A stretch of DNA of 64,000 nucleotides from an uncultured Methanomassiliicoccaceae archaeon (GCA_905187815.1 CAJJJM010000002.1:190381-254380), one strand, 5' to 3'. Shown: positions 34,798 to 43,400, counted from the first letter of the stretch. A program made the numbers and translations. The notes: a model not told the origin generated them from the sequence alone.

Positions 34798-34876
34798 CTA
34801 AAAACTTCCGTAATGACACAATCCGTCCGAAGGCTCGGTTGTCTGGCCGCGGGAGTGGAACCGTTCAGGTGATAAC

Positions 34877-35263
34877 ATGGATGATGAGTGCCCAATGCCT
34901 ATGTGTGCGTTCAACGACGGGGATGGAGACTTCTTCAGCGTACCGCTGAGGGTCCACGTCCTCGAGGAGAAGCATGCGATAGCCGTGATGATCTATCTCT
35001 CGCTCCATGACGGTTGCAGGAAGTCCGATCTGTACAGGGACATATCGCGCAACCCGCGCATGCCGGAGAAGCTCTACATCCTGGAGAAGAGCGGCCTGAT
35101 CGTCCTGAACCCGATCGGTGAACGCAACTCCGTGAGAATCAACCTCACCGAGTACGGGCGCAAGGTCGCCGAAGCGCTGGCAGAGATCGAGCGCATAATG
35201 TCCTCGATCCCCGTGGAGAATGATGACGGGGATGAGGCCGGGGTCTCCCCCGGCATGTATTGA
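34877..35263 (+). CDS. Winged-helix DNA-binding regulator
   Basis: A 128-residue protein with an archaeal winged-helix fold: KHAIAVMIYLSLHDGCRKSDLYRDISRNPRMPEKLYILEKSGL forms the HTH and the INLTEYGRKVAEAL strand-helix the wing. The N-terminus is acidic and holds two cysteines. AGGTGAT (34868-34874) is the ribosome-binding site. The paired repeats upstream of its promoter suggest self-control. Its target is unknown. It converges with adk, 3 nt apart. Confidence 0.75.
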   Translation: MDDECPMPMCAFNDGDGDFFSVPLRVHVLEEKHAIAVMIYLSLHDGCRKSDLYRDISRNPRMPEKLYILEKSGLIVLNPIGERNSVRINLTEYGRKVAEALAEIERIMSSIPVENDDGDEAGVSPGMY

Positions 35264-35266
35264 GGT

Positions 35267-35893
35267 TTACTGAACGGCTTCCTTGACCTTGGCGAAGATC
35301 TCGTCGATGTCGCCGACTCCCTTGATGGTGACCAGGGTTCCCTTGCCACCGTAGTAGTCGATGAGGGGCATGGTGTTCTCGCGGTACACCTTGAGCCTGT
35401 TCATGACGGTCTCCTCCTTGTCGTCGTCCCTCTGGTACAGCTTGCCGCCGCACTTGTCGCAGACGCCCTCCTGTTTCGGGGGGTTGTAGATCAGGTGGTA
35501 GACGGCGTTGCAGTCGGGGCAGGAGCGCCTCTTGGTGAGCCTGTTCACGAGCTCGTCATCATCGACGTCGAGATTCAGAGCGAGGTCCACATCCACCTGC
35601 TCTCCGAGCGCGTCAGCCTGCTCGACGGTCCTGGGGAAGCCATCCAGGATGACGCCTCCCTTGGCACCGGCGATCTTCTCCTTCATGAGGCCGATGATGA
35701 GGTCGTTGGGGACGAGGGCTCCAGCGTCCATGTACGTCTTGGCCTTCTTTCCGAGTTCGGTGCCGTTCCTGACGGCCTCGCGCAGCATGTCGCCGGTGGA
35801 GAGCCTGGTGTAGCCGAGCTCCTCGCTCAGCTTCTCTCCCTGGGTCCCTTTTCCGGATCCCGGGGGTCCGAGAAGAACGATTACGGATTTCAT
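35267..35893 (-). CDS. adk: Adenylate kinase, bacterial-type with zinc LID
   Basis: A 208-residue long-form adenylate kinase with the P-loop GPPGSGKGTQ, the AMP-binding LSTGDMLREAV and DGFPRT motifs. The LID domain has four cysteines (SCPDC and VCDKC) as in zinc-bearing Gram-positive enzymes. This is the bacterial/eukaryal Adk family, not the archaeal AdkA trimer, so an old gene transfer is possible. I chose ATG 35893; longer upstream frames are spurious. AATATAAATATC at about 35919-35930 is the promoter. It ends on TAA. Confidence 0.93.
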   Translation of the reverse strand: MKSVIVLLGPPGSGKGTQGEKLSEELGYTRLSTGDMLREAVRNGTELGKKAKTYMDAGALVPNDLIIGLMKEKIAGAKGGVILDGFPRTVEQADALGEQVDVDLALNLDVDDDELVNRLTKRRSCPDCNAVYHLIYNPPKQEGVCDKCGGKLYQRDDDKEETVMNRLKVYRENTMPLIDYYGGKGTLVTIKGVGDIDEIFAKVKEAVQ

Positions 35894-36025
35894 GGATGTG
35901 GCGAACACGTCCCGATATTTATATTGAGGAGCGGAGAGGGGAGCATTCCGGGGCCAGGCGCAGCATAGACATGTGCCAGCGTCGGGAGGTGGCGTCGGCG
36001 TCCGAAGGCCTGTTTCAATCCCATC

Positions 36026-36049
36026 CGCGTGCGCGCAACCTTTTAAAGC
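36026..36049 (+). promoter_or_regulatory. CGCG element and TATA box of the GlcD-type oxidase
   Basis: CGCGTGCGCGC (36026-36036) is followed by CCTTTTAAAGC (36039-36049). The ATG is at 36091 with GAGGTG at 36078-36083. Confidence 0.5.
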
Positions 36050-36090
36050 GAGGGTCGCCATCGGCACCCAGTTTGAAGAGGTGTCCATCA

Positions 36091-37524
36091 ATGGATCAGA
36101 GCATCATCGACCAGATAGAGAAGGTCGTAGGCAAGGAGGGCTACTCCACCGAGCCCGCCGTCCTATACACTTACGGATTCGACGCATCCATATTCCACAA
36201 CACTCCGGACATCGTGGTCCAGCCCACCACAACGGAGCAGGTGTCGGAGATCATGAAGATCGCCTACGCCAACAAGATCCCGGTCACCCCCCGCGGTGCC
36301 GGAACAGGACTCTGCGGTTCCGCCGTTCCCATCAAGGGCGGCATAGTCATGGCCATGCAGAGGATGAACAAGGTCCTCAAGGTCAGCGTGGCGGACCTCT
36401 GGGTGGATGTGGAGGCCGGGTGCGTGTACAACGACCTCAACGAGGAGCTGGCCAAATACGGCTTCTTCTTCCCTCCGTCCCCGGGATCCGCCGAGGCCTG
36501 TCAGATCGGGGGAATGGTCGCCAACAACGCCTCCGGTATGCGCGCCGTGAAGTACGGTGCCACCAGGGACTTCGTCATGGGACTCACCTTCGTGAAGGCC
36601 GACGGAGAGATCGTGCGCTGCGGGACCAGGACCATCAAGGACTCATCCGGATACCAGCTGGCCCGTCTGATGTGCGGATCCGAGGGCACCCTCGGAGTCA
36701 TCACCGAGGTCACCCTCAAGCTGACCACCAAGCCCAAGAAGGCGGCCAACTGCCTCTGCTGCTTCAACACGGTGGAGGATGCCGGCAGATGCATCTCCGC
36801 GATCATCGCCAAGCCCCTGATCCCCTCGTCCTGCGAGCTGATGGACAGCGTGAGCATCAACGCGGTCAACAAGGCCCGTGGCAACCCCCTCCCGGACTGC
36901 GGTGCCCTGTGCATCGTGGAGGTCGACGGGGAGACTGACGAGATCATCGACAGGGACCTCGCCATCGTGGAGGAGATCGCAAAGGGAATCGGCGCCATAG
37001 AGGTCATCCCCACCAAGGACAAGAAGCTCATGGCACAGTGGACGGATGCGAGGAAGTCCGTCATGACCTCCCTCTCCGCCCTGAAGCCCGGGTACGCCTG
37101 CGTGTCCCTGGCCGACGACATGGGCGTCTCCGTGTCCCAGGTCCCCAAGGCCGTCAAGGCCTTCCAGGAGATCGCCGAGAAGTACGACGTGACCATAGCC
37201 ACATACGGACACGCCTCCGACGGGAACCTCCACACAAAGATGGTCATCGATGTGAACGACAAGGACCAGTGGGAGAGGGGAGTCAAGGCGGTCGACGAGA
37301 TCTTCGACGTCTGCATCGAACTCGGCGGAACCGTCACAGGGGAGCACGGTGTGGGCATATCCAAGGCACCCAACTTCCAGAAGGAGAGGGCCTCCGAGAT
37401 GTCCTCCATCAGAGCCATCAAGGCCGCGATGGATCCTGAGAACATCCTCAACCCCGGAAAGCTGGAGCAGTGGGAGGGTAGCATCCTCAGGAACCTGAGG
37501 TACCCCTGCGCCGACTTCATGTGA
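36091..37524 (+). CDS. FAD-linked oxidase (GlcD/D-lactate dehydrogenase family)
   Basis: A 477-residue flavoprotein. The N-terminal FAD_binding_4 domain shows TPRGAGTGLCGSAVPIKGG and the GGMVANNASGMRAVKYGATRDFV segment. The C-terminal domain ends in TVTGEHGVGISK...MDPENILNPGK, characteristic of D-2-hydroxyacid dehydrogenases such as GlcD and Dld. It probably oxidises D-lactate or glycolate and passes electrons to an Fe-S partner, often an HdrD/GlpC-like protein, which is not adjacent here. A hairpin terminator follows at 37547-37577. Confidence 0.88.
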   Translation: MDQSIIDQIEKVVGKEGYSTEPAVLYTYGFDASIFHNTPDIVVQPTTTEQVSEIMKIAYANKIPVTPRGAGTGLCGSAVPIKGGIVMAMQRMNKVLKVSVADLWVDVEAGCVYNDLNEELAKYGFFFPPSPGSAEACQIGGMVANNASGMRAVKYGATRDFVMGLTFVKADGEIVRCGTRTIKDSSGYQLARLMCGSEGTLGVITEVTLKLTTKPKKAANCLCCFNTVEDAGRCISAIIAKPLIPSSCELMDSVSINAVNKARGNPLPDCGALCIVEVDGETDEIIDRDLAIVEEIAKGIGAIEVIPTKDKKLMAQWTDARKSVMTSLSALKPGYACVSLADDMGVSVSQVPKAVKAFQEIAEKYDVTIATYGHASDGNLHTKMVIDVNDKDQWERGVKAVDEIFDVCIELGGTVTGEHGVGISKAPNFQKERASEMSSIRAIKAAMDPENILNPGKLEQWEGSILRNLRYPCADFM

Positions 37525-37546
37525 TCCCTTCGGGGGAAAACCACTC

Positions 37547-37577
37547 TGGCGGGGCGAACACCCGCATCGCCCTGCCA
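37547..37577 (+). terminator. Hairpin terminator after the GlcD-type oxidase
   Basis: An 11-bp stem (37547-37557 with 37567-37577, one G-T pair) around a 9-nt loop, followed by GTTCTTC. A perfect AACATT-GGT-AATGTT inverted repeat follows at 37585-37599. The rest of the gap to 37720 shows no gene. Confidence 0.55.
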
Positions 37578-37726
37578 GTTCTTCAACATTGGTAATGTTC
37601 AGACGGGCATCCCCTAAGGGAAGTCCGTCGCACGTCGTCGCTTTTCCGTGTTTCCATCCGATTCCGTTCATCATTGATGAATGTACATCCACAGATGGAC
37701 TACGCTCATACTACCTTAATGTCTGT

Positions 37727-37736
37727 TAATATATGC
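37727..37736 (+). promoter_or_regulatory. TATA box of the DUF1508 gene
   Basis: TAATATATGC lies about 38 nt before the ATG at 37770, with GAGGTG at 37759-37764. Confidence 0.5.
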
Positions 37737-37769
37737 CCTTCCCCCGAATCCATCATCAGAGGTGTTAGG

Positions 37770-38162
37770 ATGGGCAAGTTCGAGATCAAGCCGACATCTA
37801 ATGGAGGGTACATGTTCAACCTCGTGGCCAACAACCACCAGGTGATATGCACATCGCAGGTATACGCGTCCCTGGCAAACTGCAAGGCCGGAGCCGAGAG
37901 CGTCCGCAACAACTGCGGCGTCGACGTGGAGGACCAGACCGTGCAGGGATACCAACCCCTCAAGAACCCCAAGTACGAGGTGTACATCGATGCTGGAGGG
38001 AAGACCAGGTTCAGGCTCAAGGCATCCAACGGTGAGATCATAGCCGCCTCGCAGGCCTATGCCGACAAGCAGTCCTGTCTCAAGGGCATCAGGAGCATCG
38101 CGAGCCATGCGCCCGATGCGGAGATAGTCGTGGTGGAGTCCGAGGGCGAGGACGGAAGCTGA
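37770..38162 (+). CDS. DUF1508 (YegP-like) domain protein, two repeats
   Basis: A 130-residue protein with two tandem copies of the YegP fold. Copy 1 is about residues 3-60 (FEIKPTSNGGYMFNLVANNHQVICTSQVYAS), copy 2 about 68-120 (YEVYIDAGGKTRFRLKASNGEIIAASQAYADKQSC). The family forms an SH3-like/beta-hairpin dimer and has no known biochemical role. It stands alone with its own promoter. Confidence 0.85.
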   Translation: MGKFEIKPTSNGGYMFNLVANNHQVICTSQVYASLANCKAGAESVRNNCGVDVEDQTVQGYQPLKNPKYEVYIDAGGKTRFRLKASNGEIIAASQAYADKQSCLKGIRSIASHAPDAEIVVVESEGEDGS

Positions 38163-38211
38163 AGGAGAAGATCACCCCGCCAGACGGCGGGGGATGTGAT
38201 CCCGGCTGGGA

Positions 38212-38931
38212 TTACATGAATTGTAACACGTAGTAACTTATGTCGAATGCCAGATAGACGCAGGCAAGTTCGATTATGGCCACGGCGAACATCAGTCCCC
38301 AGACGACCTTGTTCCATCTCAGGATCTTGCCTCCGTCCAGAGGTCCGATAGGTATCAGGTTGAACAGCGCCAGGAACGAGTTGAGCGATGCCATCATAGA
38401 GAACACAAGGATCACTAGGAACTCGGTATCGCTTAGCCAGTAGGGGCTGTCGTTGATGATCATCACGACCGCGATGCTGATGGCGGCGAGGAAGATGTTG
38501 ACGATGGGTCCCGCCATGCTGATCTTTCCGTTCTTCTCGAGGTCAGCGTATCCGCGGATGTAGACCGCGCCGGGCGCCGCGAAGAGGAATCCGCATATGG
38601 ATGTCACCAGGGTCAGCACCAGTCCGAACGGGTACATCCTGAACTCGGACCACATGCCGTATTTCTGAGCGACGAACTTGTGCCCGAACTCGTGAAGTAG
38701 GAATGAGAAGAACACCAGTGCGAGGCAGATGCCGAAGAGGCCTGCCCACCTCCCGTTGGCTCCCAGATGGTACTCCAGGCACGTCATTATCGTTCCGTTG
38801 CGATAGAGGACCATGAATGCCACGGACAGGACGATGATCGACACAAGGATGTCCAGCAGCTCCTGGCGGCTGAACCTCTTCTTCCCGTATCCCGGATTGA
38901 CCTGGATCTCGTAATCGTACGGGTCCTGCAT
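38212..38931 (-). CDS. Site-2 protease (M50) family membrane metalloprotease
   Basis: A 239-residue membrane protein with six or so hydrophobic helices. The zinc site HEFGH is in FSFLLHEFGHKFVAQKYG, and the second motif LFNLIPIGPLDGGKIL supplies the third ligand (Asp). It is an intramembrane protease whose target is unknown. I start it at ATG 38931 (MQDPYDYEIQV), because the TATA box at 38955-38961 would put transcription at about that point; ATG 38952 lies too close to the box. It ends on TAA. Confidence 0.85.
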   Translation of the reverse strand: MQDPYDYEIQVNPGYGKKRFSRQELLDILVSIIVLSVAFMVLYRNGTIMTCLEYHLGANGRWAGLFGICLALVFFSFLLHEFGHKFVAQKYGMWSEFRMYPFGLVLTLVTSICGFLFAAPGAVYIRGYADLEKNGKISMAGPIVNIFLAAISIAVVMIINDSPYWLSDTEFLVILVFSMMASLNSFLALFNLIPIGPLDGGKILRWNKVVWGLMFAVAIIELACVYLAFDISYYVLQFM

Positions 38932-38953
38932 GCTGTTTGCATAAGGGCTCATC

Positions 38954-38962
38954 CATATAAAG
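38954..38962. promoter_or_regulatory. Shared bidirectional TATA box
   Basis: CATATAAAG reads as ATATAAAG on plus and CTTTATATG on minus. Its centre is 26 nt from the ATG at 38984 and 26 nt from the minus-strand ATG at 38931, so one box could drive two leaderless messages in opposite directions. Confidence 0.5.
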
Positions 38963-38983
38963 ATGAAGCAGAATCCTTCGCAC

Positions 38984-40909
38984 ATGGCCTCCAACATTGC
39001 CCACGGCAAGGAGACGTGCAGATGGTGCGACGAATGCGGCACGCTACTGCTGGGTGACAAGTGCTCCGTCTGCGGCTCATCCGGCAGGGAGTTCAGGATA
39101 AACAGCCCAGGCGACATCAGGCCGTGCATGGGCGACAGCATCGACCTCGTGCTGCGCCTGTTCCGCGAGGCGTTCGGTACCGATGCTCCTCTCAGAGGGA
39201 GGTCGATATGGTTCAACAAGGTCCCGGGCGAGGACCGTACCGACGAGGTCATCGCGGACGGCGCCGTCCTCGGAGTCGTGAGGTTCGACATGCGCCAGGA
39301 CAGGATGGTCCTGGAGGTCAGGCAGCCCGGGGCGGACATGTTCCACGATGCGGCGACGAAGAACATCGTGTGGTTCTGGGGGATGTCCGGGCACCTCAAG
39401 GGCAAGGTGGTGCCCGGCGGAAACCTGAACGACGTGGTCGGGGACTTCTCCAAGGGGGACCCCGTGATAGTCAGGAAGGGCCAGAGGATAGGCGCGGGCA
39501 TCGCCCTGGAGGACAGCGGATCCCTGAAATCCTCGGAGCGCGCGGTGAAGATCCGCGACATCGGTCAACCGTCGCCGGCGCACACCGTACCGGAGGCGGA
39601 CCTGCGTACGTTCATCGCATGCAACCGCGATCACCTGAAACGCATCCAGAGGCGTGCCGTGAGGGAGATCAGGACGTTCCTGGAGGAGAAGAACGGCAGG
39701 GGCCTTCCCGTGACGGTGTCGTTCTCCGGCGGGAAGGACTCGCTCGCGGCCTACGGTCTGGCATCCCAGGCCGCTGACCGCATCGAACTGATGTACATCG
39801 ACACGGGTCTGGAGTTTCCGGAGACCGTGGAGTATGTCAGGGCCTTCGCGGGAAAGCACGGGAACAGGCTCCATGTGGCATCGGGCGGCGACGGATTCTG
39901 GGAGAACGTCGACGCGTTCGGTCCGCCGGCGAAGGATTTCAGATGGTGCTGCAAGGTCTGCAAGCTCGGCCCGATCACGGACATGATCGACAGGGACTTC
40001 CCGGAAGGCACCGTGACGGTGGAGGGAAACCGCTGGCTCGAGTCGTACGCCAGGTCCGGGATAGGGTTCGTCACGAGGAACCCGTTCGTACCCAACCAGA
40101 TCAATCTCAATCCGATCCGTTCCTGGACCGCCGCCGAGGTGTGGCTGTACATCCTCTCCCACAATCTGGATTACAATCCGCTCTACGACAGGGATTTCGA
40201 GAGGATCGGATGCTATCTGTGCCCTTCGTGCCTGTCTAGCGAATGGAGGAACACCGGCAGGATCCATCCGGAGCTCTACACCAGATGGGAGGACCATCTG
40301 CATGAATACGCCAGGTCCCGGGGGCTCCCGGACGAGTACGTCGATTCAGGGTTCTGGAGGTGGAAGGTCCTGCCGCCCAAGATGGTGCAGCTCTCGGAGG
40401 AGATGCGTCTCGACCTGAGGCCGAAGGCCGCATCCGGTCCCAGCATGAGGATGCTGAAGGGGGCATCGTCCTGTGCGGCAGGCGGGTACTCGATGGAGGC
40501 GGTCGTCACCATCCCCAGATCCCGGGACTTCTCCTACGTCGCAGACGCGCTGCGCACGATCGGCGACGTCAGATACGACGGGGAGTATGAGATCGCGCTG
40601 CTCAGGCTGCCGATCGGGAGGGCGAGGCTCTTCGGAGGCGGGCAGGTGTCTGTCAACGCACCGGACGAGCGGAACGTGAGACGCATCTTCGAGAGGTCTG
40701 TCAAAGCGCTGATCCGCGCCCAGATGTGCACCGAGTGCGGGATCTGCGAGAAGGGCTGTCCTAGGAAGGCGATCTCCATCTCCGGAGGGATGAGGGTGGA
40801 TCCGGAGAGGTGCAACTCCTGCGGGAGATGCGAGAGGTCCTGCATGGTCGTCCACTACTACGACAAGCTCATGGACGGGTCTCCCGATGGTTCCTCCCGT
40901 AATGATTAA
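38984..40909 (+). CDS. PAPS-reductase-like sulfurtransferase with zinc ribbon, PUA and ferredoxin domains
   Basis: A 641-residue multidomain protein. In order: a zinc ribbon (CRWCDECG...CSVCGSS, residues 12-37); a region with a PUA-like segment (about 115-195, DVVGDFSKGDPVIVRKGQRIGAG); a PAPS-reductase/ATP-PPase domain with SGGKDSLA and the cysteine motif FRWCCKVCKLGP; a cysteine pair CYLCPSC; and a C-terminal 2x[4Fe-4S] ferredoxin domain (CTECGICEKGCP and CNSCGRCERSC). The PUA piece hints at RNA as substrate, for example tRNA thiolation, rather than sulfate assimilation. I take ATG 38984, 26 nt from the shared TATA box. It ends on TAA. Confidence 0.82.
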   Translation: MASNIAHGKETCRWCDECGTLLLGDKCSVCGSSGREFRINSPGDIRPCMGDSIDLVLRLFREAFGTDAPLRGRSIWFNKVPGEDRTDEVIADGAVLGVVRFDMRQDRMVLEVRQPGADMFHDAATKNIVWFWGMSGHLKGKVVPGGNLNDVVGDFSKGDPVIVRKGQRIGAGIALEDSGSLKSSERAVKIRDIGQPSPAHTVPEADLRTFIACNRDHLKRIQRRAVREIRTFLEEKNGRGLPVTVSFSGGKDSLAAYGLASQAADRIELMYIDTGLEFPETVEYVRAFAGKHGNRLHVASGGDGFWENVDAFGPPAKDFRWCCKVCKLGPITDMIDRDFPEGTVTVEGNRWLESYARSGIGFVTRNPFVPNQINLNPIRSWTAAEVWLYILSHNLDYNPLYDRDFERIGCYLCPSCLSSEWRNTGRIHPELYTRWEDHLHEYARSRGLPDEYVDSGFWRWKVLPPKMVQLSEEMRLDLRPKAASGPSMRMLKGASSCAAGGYSMEAVVTIPRSRDFSYVADALRTIGDVRYDGEYEIALLRLPIGRARLFGGGQVSVNAPDERNVRRIFERSVKALIRAQMCTECGICEKGCPRKAISISGGMRVDPERCNSCGRCERSCMVVHYYDKLMDGSPDGSSRND

Positions 40910-40933
40910 AATACCACCACACATCATCGGATT

Positions 40934-41656
40934 ATGGACCTAGCATTCGGCATCGCGATGGTGATGGGAATCGGCCCCGCGCTGATACTCATGTACCTCG
41001 GAGTCCGCAACTACACCTACCCGAGGGTCGAGCAGCCCTTCTTCAGCGACCCGACCTTCTTCATGCTTCTGGTAGTCGGGATGATCGCCGGATCCGTTCT
41101 GGTCTTCGCGATGGTGGTCCTGGGATTCGCCACGAACGTCGTGTACATGGTGATAATGGCGGCGATAGAGGCCATGGCGATGGTCGTCGTCATGAACCTG
41201 AAGAGGTTCAGGGGCAAATCCGATTCCGTGTTCTACGGCTACGCCCTCGGACTCGGGATCTCGTGCGGGATGTCGACCGGGATATGCTTCTCGGTCGCCA
41301 GCACCGGATGGGCGATCGATTTTTCGGTCCTGATCCTCATAGTGATCTCCATCTCCAACTCGCTCATCCTCGGAGCCTGCGGCACGACCGTGGGCGAGGG
41401 CATCGCTAGGCACAGGGTGATGGAGTTCGCGCTCCAGGCGATGATCCCTCTGATCATCTTCAACATCCTGCTCACCGTCTTCCTGCAGGGAGGGACGCTC
41501 GGAGGGATGGTGGTGTACTACGTCTGCGCCGTCATCGCAATCCTGTTCTCCGGGTACATGTACTACCGCACGATGTTCCAGCGCCTGCCCCAGATCGTCA
41601 GGGAGGTTCTCAGGATGGAGGGGAAGAAGCGCGACGACATCCCCAAGAGGGGATGA
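40934..41656 (+). CDS. Hypothetical polytopic membrane protein
   Basis: A 240-residue protein with about seven hydrophobic helices (near residues 5-22, 40-65, 68-85, 98-118, 122-145, 160-185, 188-208) and a short basic C-terminus (RMEGKKRDDIPKRG). No family motif is recognised. ATTAAAATAC at 40906-40915 sits about 24 nt before the ATG, so it has its own leaderless-type promoter just after the sulfurtransferase stop. Confidence 0.65.
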   Translation: MDLAFGIAMVMGIGPALILMYLGVRNYTYPRVEQPFFSDPTFFMLLVVGMIAGSVLVFAMVVLGFATNVVYMVIMAAIEAMAMVVVMNLKRFRGKSDSVFYGYALGLGISCGMSTGICFSVASTGWAIDFSVLILIVISISNSLILGACGTTVGEGIARHRVMEFALQAMIPLIIFNILLTVFLQGGTLGGMVVYYVCAVIAILFSGYMYYRTMFQRLPQIVREVLRMEGKKRDDIPKRG

Positions 41657-41657
41657 G

Positions 41658-42092
41658 TCAGGCCCTGTACACGCCGATGCGGACCTCGGAGATGATGCAG
41701 CGGTCGAGCATGGCCGAGACCATCTTCTCGGCGCGGTCCCCCGCGATCTCGCGCACGTCGTCGAGGGTGAACGTGCCCTTGATTGCCGTCAGGCCCTCCG
41801 CGAGTATCTCCATCTTCTCCTCCAGGTCGGAGCAGTGCTCGTACCTGTAGACCATGGTGGAATACGGGTCTGCGTTGGCGATCCTCTCCTTTTTCTTCGC
41901 CATGTCAGGAGGTATGAAGCCGGTCGCCTGCGAGAGGGCCTCACGGACAGCGTCCTGGTCCGAGGATTCGAAGTACACGGCCAGGTCCTTGGTCTTCTGG
42001 ACGCAGTTGCAGTACGGGCATGCGGATTCGGACTTGGATTCGTCCACTATCCTGGGTCTCCTGCACACGCCGCAGAGTGCCAGACCGTACAT
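41658..42092 (-). CDS. Zinc-ribbon protein with helical C-terminal domain (DUF1922-like N-terminus)
   Basis: A 144-residue protein whose N-terminus holds CGVC...CPYC, a zinc ribbon reminiscent of the small DUF1922 family (followed by KTKDLAVYFESSDQDAVREAL). The C-terminal half (TFTLDDVREIAGDRAEKMVSAMLDRCIISEVRIGVY) has a winged-helix pattern. The ATG at 42092 overlaps the pdaD stop (TGATG on the minus strand), so the two genes are coupled. Function is unknown. Confidence 0.7.
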   Translation of the reverse strand: MYGLALCGVCRRPRIVDESKSESACPYCNCVQKTKDLAVYFESSDQDAVREALSQATGFIPPDMAKKKERIANADPYSTMVYRYEHCSDLEEKMEILAEGLTAIKGTFTLDDVREIAGDRAEKMVSAMLDRCIISEVRIGVYRA

Positions 42093-42565
42093 CAGCGGTA
42101 CTCCGTGAACACGAGGGCGGCGAGGCAGCAACCGTAGTGGTCCAGCGGGATCTCCAGGTCCTCGGCGACGAAATGGATCTCATCGAACTCGACGTCGCGG
42201 ATCCTCGCCATCTCGTCCATCTTCCAGGTCAGGTTTCTGCGGAGGGATTCGGCGGATCCGTGGATGTGTCCCTCGGCGACGTATCCCCCCTTCCCGTCCT
42301 TCCTGTAGGCGTAGGCGATCCCGGCGGCGATGGTCTCCCCCTCGGTCCCGCGCATCTGGGCGAGGACGCAGTGGGTGACCGCCCCCATGGGCATCTCGCA
42401 CCTTTCCACCAGCTGGGCCCCCTTGGGGATGACGGATGACACAGACACGAGGTTCTGCTCGCCTATCCCGGCGGAGATCAGCGCCCTGTCGAAGGCGTTG
42501 AGGTCTGAGACCGGGCTGACCGCGGAGCTGTGTGTGATGAAGAATTTGGACGGTACGAGTTCCAT
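42092..42565 (-). CDS. pdaD: Pyruvoyl-dependent arginine decarboxylase
   Basis: A 157-residue PdaD. The precursor self-cleaves between two serines to make the pyruvoyl cofactor; the matching pair here is Ser43-Ser44 in VSVSSVIPKG. Other family marks are PMGAVTHCVLAQM and AAGIAYAYR. It makes agmatine, the first step of archaeal polyamine synthesis and of the agmatidine modification of tRNA-Ile2. CTTATAATC at about 42587 gives a leaderless-type start. A zinc-ribbon gene is coupled behind it. Confidence 0.93.
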   Translation of the reverse strand: MELVPSKFFITHSSAVSPVSDLNAFDRALISAGIGEQNLVSVSSVIPKGAQLVERCEMPMGAVTHCVLAQMRGTEGETIAAGIAYAYRKDGKGGYVAEGHIHGSAESLRRNLTWKMDEMARIRDVEFDEIHFVAEDLEIPLDHYGCCLAALVFTEYR

Positions 42566-42612
42566 GGCGGCCCAATCCCGCTCTTCGATTATAAAGGGTG
42601 CCCGTAGAGGGC

Positions 42613-43347
42613 TCAGCCGTACAGCTGGGATGCGCGCTCCTCCTCGCGCTTCTCGACCTCTTCCTGCTCGGACTGCATCTTCTTCCTGATCTCCTCGGCC
42701 TCTGCGAGCAGGGGCTTGGCGCTCAGTCTGAGTCCGGGAACCATCGACGATATCGCAGGGATGTACGCGGCGGCGGATCCGGGATCCGGGAGGGACGGGT
42801 TGGCGGGGGTCATGAGCGTGGTGACGCCCATCCCCATCGGAGGGGCCTCGTAGAGCATGATCCCGGTGGTCCCCTTCACCATGCCACCCTCCATCACGGA
42901 GAGCTTGGATTTCTTCGCCATCTTCGCCGCGCCGGGTCCGACACCGCAGACGACCGGTCCGTCCGTGTCGTTGATCCTGGCGGTGCCCTCGAGGCTGATG
43001 ATGTCATGGCATCCCATATACTTCAGATACGACAGGATCGCCTGGACGAGCTCGTAGCAGTCCTCGGGCTTCGGGGCGTACTCGGACATGCAGACGATGA
43101 GGTCCCTCCCAGTCTTGGTGGTGCTCTTCCTGCCATAGAACCTGACGGGCGGGTAAGCAACCCCCTTGTAGATCAGGCAGTACGGGGGCATCGAAGGGGA
43201 CGACAGTCCCGCGATGGGCGTCATGTCTAGCTGTCCCACCATGTAGTTGGCCGCGATGGAGCTGACGAGACCCACGCTGGGGAACCCTATGACCGCCACG
43301 GGGTTCTCCAGATTCATGTCCTCGTATCTGATTGTCTTGACTGCCAT
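42613..43347 (-). CDS. PAC2-family proteasome assembly chaperone-like protein
   Basis: A 244-residue protein with the PAC2 opening AVIGFPSVGLVSSIAANYMV, the VCMSEYAPKPEDCYEL segment and a C-terminal charged helix (AEAEEIRKKMQSEQEEVEKREEERASQL). Archaeal PAC2 proteins resemble the eukaryotic PSMG2/PbaA chaperones that help build the 20S proteasome. ATG 43347 (MAVKTIRYEDM) lies 27 nt from the centre of a TATA box shared with the divergent M16 gene. Confidence 0.83.
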   Translation of the reverse strand: MAVKTIRYEDMNLENPVAVIGFPSVGLVSSIAANYMVGQLDMTPIAGLSSPSMPPYCLIYKGVAYPPVRFYGRKSTTKTGRDLIVCMSEYAPKPEDCYELVQAILSYLKYMGCHDIISLEGTARINDTDGPVVCGVGPGAAKMAKKSKLSVMEGGMVKGTTGIMLYEAPPMGMGVTTLMTPANPSLPDPGSAAAYIPAISSMVPGLRLSAKPLLAEAEEIRKKMQSEQEEVEKREEERASQLYG

Positions 43348-43369
43348 ACTCCTCCATAATACCACTAAC

Positions 43370-43378
43370 CTTTTTAAG
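43370..43378. promoter_or_regulatory. Shared bidirectional TATA box
   Basis: CTTTTTAAG is close to palindromic. Its centre (43374) is 27 nt from the minus ATG at 43347 and 27 nt from the plus ATG at 43401, the same geometry as at 38954-38962. Confidence 0.5.
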
Positions 43379-43400
43379 AAGTTCTATTCTACCCGCAACC

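Noticed and set aside
35896..36090. An N-terminal extension of the GlcD-type oxidase from upstream in-frame starts
   Set aside because: The region contains the adk and oxidase promoters and a CGCG element; the family start and GAGGTG site fit ATG 36091.
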